Shown in pieces: positions 62,501-64,000 of a stretch of 64,000 nt of DNA. Each line of letters begins with the position of its first letter. Within the stretch, counting starts at the first letter, position 1. A program made the translations under genes and the position numbers. A model generated the notes under the pieces. The model had not been told where the DNA came from. It did no database searches and saw only the letters and a program-made list of their open reading frames with translations. Source of the stretch: Lepidodermella squamata (taxonomy: Eukaryota > Gastrotricha); assembly GCA_047495785.1 (NCBI GenBank), contig JBLDXI010000024.1, positions 496,001 to 560,000 on the forward strand. Direction: 5' to 3'.

Positions 62501-62660
62501 GGCGCTCGTCTCCATGTCTTCACGAGCACGATTGTTTATCTTTACCTAAAATCTTTGTCTATTTTCTCTCCCATAGCGATTACTTCCATTGGCTTGATTT
62601 GGACAAGAAAGTTCTACGGCAAGACGTCACTCGTGTTTCGACGCTCTATTTTCGGATCAG
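59505..62660 (+). CDS. FERM-domain protein, FRMD4-like (5' part; continues past window)
   Basis: Four exons: 59505-59876, 60940-61008, 61070-61164 and 62577-62660, phases consistent, ending phase 2; the rest lies beyond the window or was not found. The visible part is a ~124-aa low-complexity N-terminus (RNRPLAYTPSQILNNKTF, VEELVALSAAVQAAA) and then FERM lobe F1: IDIVLLDGSTLTFSV, QGRELFEAVVSHLRLRHSES, FGLAYQLDGDYFHWLDLDKK, LYFRIR. The HWLDLDKKVLRQD spacing is closest to FRMD4A/B, scaffold proteins at epithelial junctions and polarity sites; other band-4.1 families are possible. The ATG at 60940 directly follows a TCTAG acceptor and could also be an alternative start. Introns here are 61 nt to 1.4 kb, longer than elsewhere. 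Confidence 0.75.
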
Positions 62661-64000
62661 GTATGTTTTTCCCACACTTTTCGGGCGTTGTGTGTGCTTA
62701 GCATTGGTTAATTCGGCAAATATTCCGTGTTTTGCGGGCGCGCGCGCTGCGCTCATTGTGTGCCCGATCCAAGTCGTGAGCCGCGCAACTACTCACCCTA
62801 CCGCAGCAGTGTTCCTCGACAGCAATTTGCATTTATTTCACCTGCACACCACAATTTGCGGCTGACAACGAATTTCAGCTACGGCCCCGGTTAATGTGTT
62901 CGCTCGCTTTATTTTGTGCTGTAAATATGCCAGCGCTCGCGTCGTGGCATTTTGCGACGAAGCGTTTAATGTTGGCAGCCCTAATTTAAATTTAGGAGGT
63001 AGGACGTAGAATATATATATATATATATATATATGGCAAACCTTTCAGAGCGCGTGAGCTCACGTGAGCACAACACAGCAATTCAACATTTTTGGGCATT
63101 TTAATGACACCCCAATTTTGCGCAACCGTTGCCGTATTTGAATTAGCGCGCATTGAGCACGCGCGGCTCAGTCAGCCATAGTAACAACTGCTGAGCGTTT
63201 TTTCGACAACTACCCCGACAGTCCTACTGTTTTGCGAGCTTTTCAAGAGAGCAGCCCTAAACACTTATGTGCGACTCCCGTCTAGTGCGCACCTGGCCCT
63301 TGACGCGTCAAGAGTAGGGATGTCCGTTTCGGTTTATTGCGTGTTGCCTCCGGCCGTTTGGTTTATTTATTGTGTCATTTTCGAAGCGAATATACCTATG
63401 CGCGTAATCAATGTCACGTCCATTTCCGATGAGCACCTCATCGCTTTGTCGCTACTGCTATAATTGTCTTGGCGTTTGCTGAGACGGATAGTGCGATTGA
63501 AGATTATCTCGAGCCGCGCGCTTTGCATCATGTCGACGATGTGTACAAAACAACACGCGGCACACGGCCGACAACGGGCCCCACCCGTTATTGCATAAAT
63601 TATGCAAACATTTATGCATCATCACTGTTTTCCGGTGCACTTCACCGCCCTGTTCGTTATCTTATTGAATGTCATCGCACGCGCGTATTTTGTCAGCACG
63701 TATTCTTTATTACGGTATCCCGTCGGCCAATTTACGCTGCGACGCCAGAGTAGCGTTGACGCTAATCCGCGCGCCCGTTCGGTCCCATTATTATTTTGTT
63801 TTGCTTTCTTCTCGCGTCTTGTGCGCGCACACCTCCAGCTATGCAAATCCCATTATCATCGTCTGGTCTCACTGGTCCGGTATAACTAAGCTATAAATCT
63901 GCTATATCTCTTCCTGGCAGGTGTTCTGTGCGGCACACAGCAGTAGCTCACCCCGTTGCGCGCGATGAAACGTCTTTTTGTTCCGTTTCTGTTTGTCGAG
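62661..64000. other. Probable intron of the FERM gene
   Basis: No exon continuing the FERM domain (expected to begin with an F-Y-x-type strand after the Arg codon split) was found. The GC-skewed, CGCG-rich composition continues to the window end. Confidence 0.4.
63011..63036. repeat. (AT)n microsatellite
   Basis: An uninterrupted AT dinucleotide run. Confidence 0.9.

Noticed and set aside
1-64000. CRISPR arrays, rRNA operon, tRNA genes
   Set aside because: No regularly spaced repeats, no rRNA-like sequence and no convincing tRNA arm set were seen by eye; a tRNA scan could not be run.

Overview
The window is animal nuclear DNA. Genes are broken by many introns of about 50-60 nt with GT...(T)TTCAG or TTAG ends, codon use is AT-leaning, and the proteins are metazoan. 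A levamisole-receptor-modulator (MOLO-1)-like gene, very short introns, and splice-acceptor-like sites 1-18 nt upstream of many start codons all point to a nematode or close ecdysozoan. The species cannot be fixed from sequence alone. All exon models below were built by hand from splice signals, codon phase and remembered family motifs; no search was run.

Layout. 0.2-2.8 kb (-): organic-anion transporter (SLCO/OATP). 6.1-8.2 kb (+): MFSD4-type sugar transporter. 10.4-11.0 kb (+): complex I subunit NDUFA12. 11.2-18.3 kb (+): a ~1970-aa ankyrin-repeat plus coiled-coil protein. 19.2-21.6 kb (-): MOLO-1-like TPM-domain membrane protein, with a possible short divergent gene at 21.7 kb. 22.3-25.0 kb: a 2.7-kb mobile element with AGT...ACT ends, ~200-bp inverted repeats built of subrepeats and a perfect 6-bp target-site duplication. 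These are the hallmarks of Polintons/Mavericks. It carries an intact spliced dUTPase and a small spliced Cys-tailed ORF. 26.8-29.7 kb (-): MITF/TFE-like bHLH-zipper factor rich in Gln. 30.2-33.1 kb (-): dynamin-related protein DRP1 in 13 exons. 35.4-37.1 kb (+): fatty-acid amide hydrolase (FAAH2 type). 37.5-38.6 kb (+): kish-B (TMEM167B) and HscB, whose stop and start codons are 5 nt apart. 38.6-46.0 kb: a transposon patch, with a MULE-like element nested in another inverted-repeat element, then a 3.6-kb TA-flanked element holding ~370-bp tandem repeats. 46.4-48.1 kb (+): decapping activator DCP1. 50.7-52.8 kb (-): ceramide kinase with an extra C-terminal membrane segment. 59.5 kb to the window end (+): the first exons of a FERM-domain (FRMD4-like) gene with kb-sized introns.

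The cellular genes are housekeeping and signalling functions with no common pathway. Mitochondrial genes (NDUFA12, HscB, DRP1) and lipid genes (FAAH, ceramide kinase) recur, but only kish-B/HscB look physically coupled. The dUTPase-bearing element is the most unusual item.
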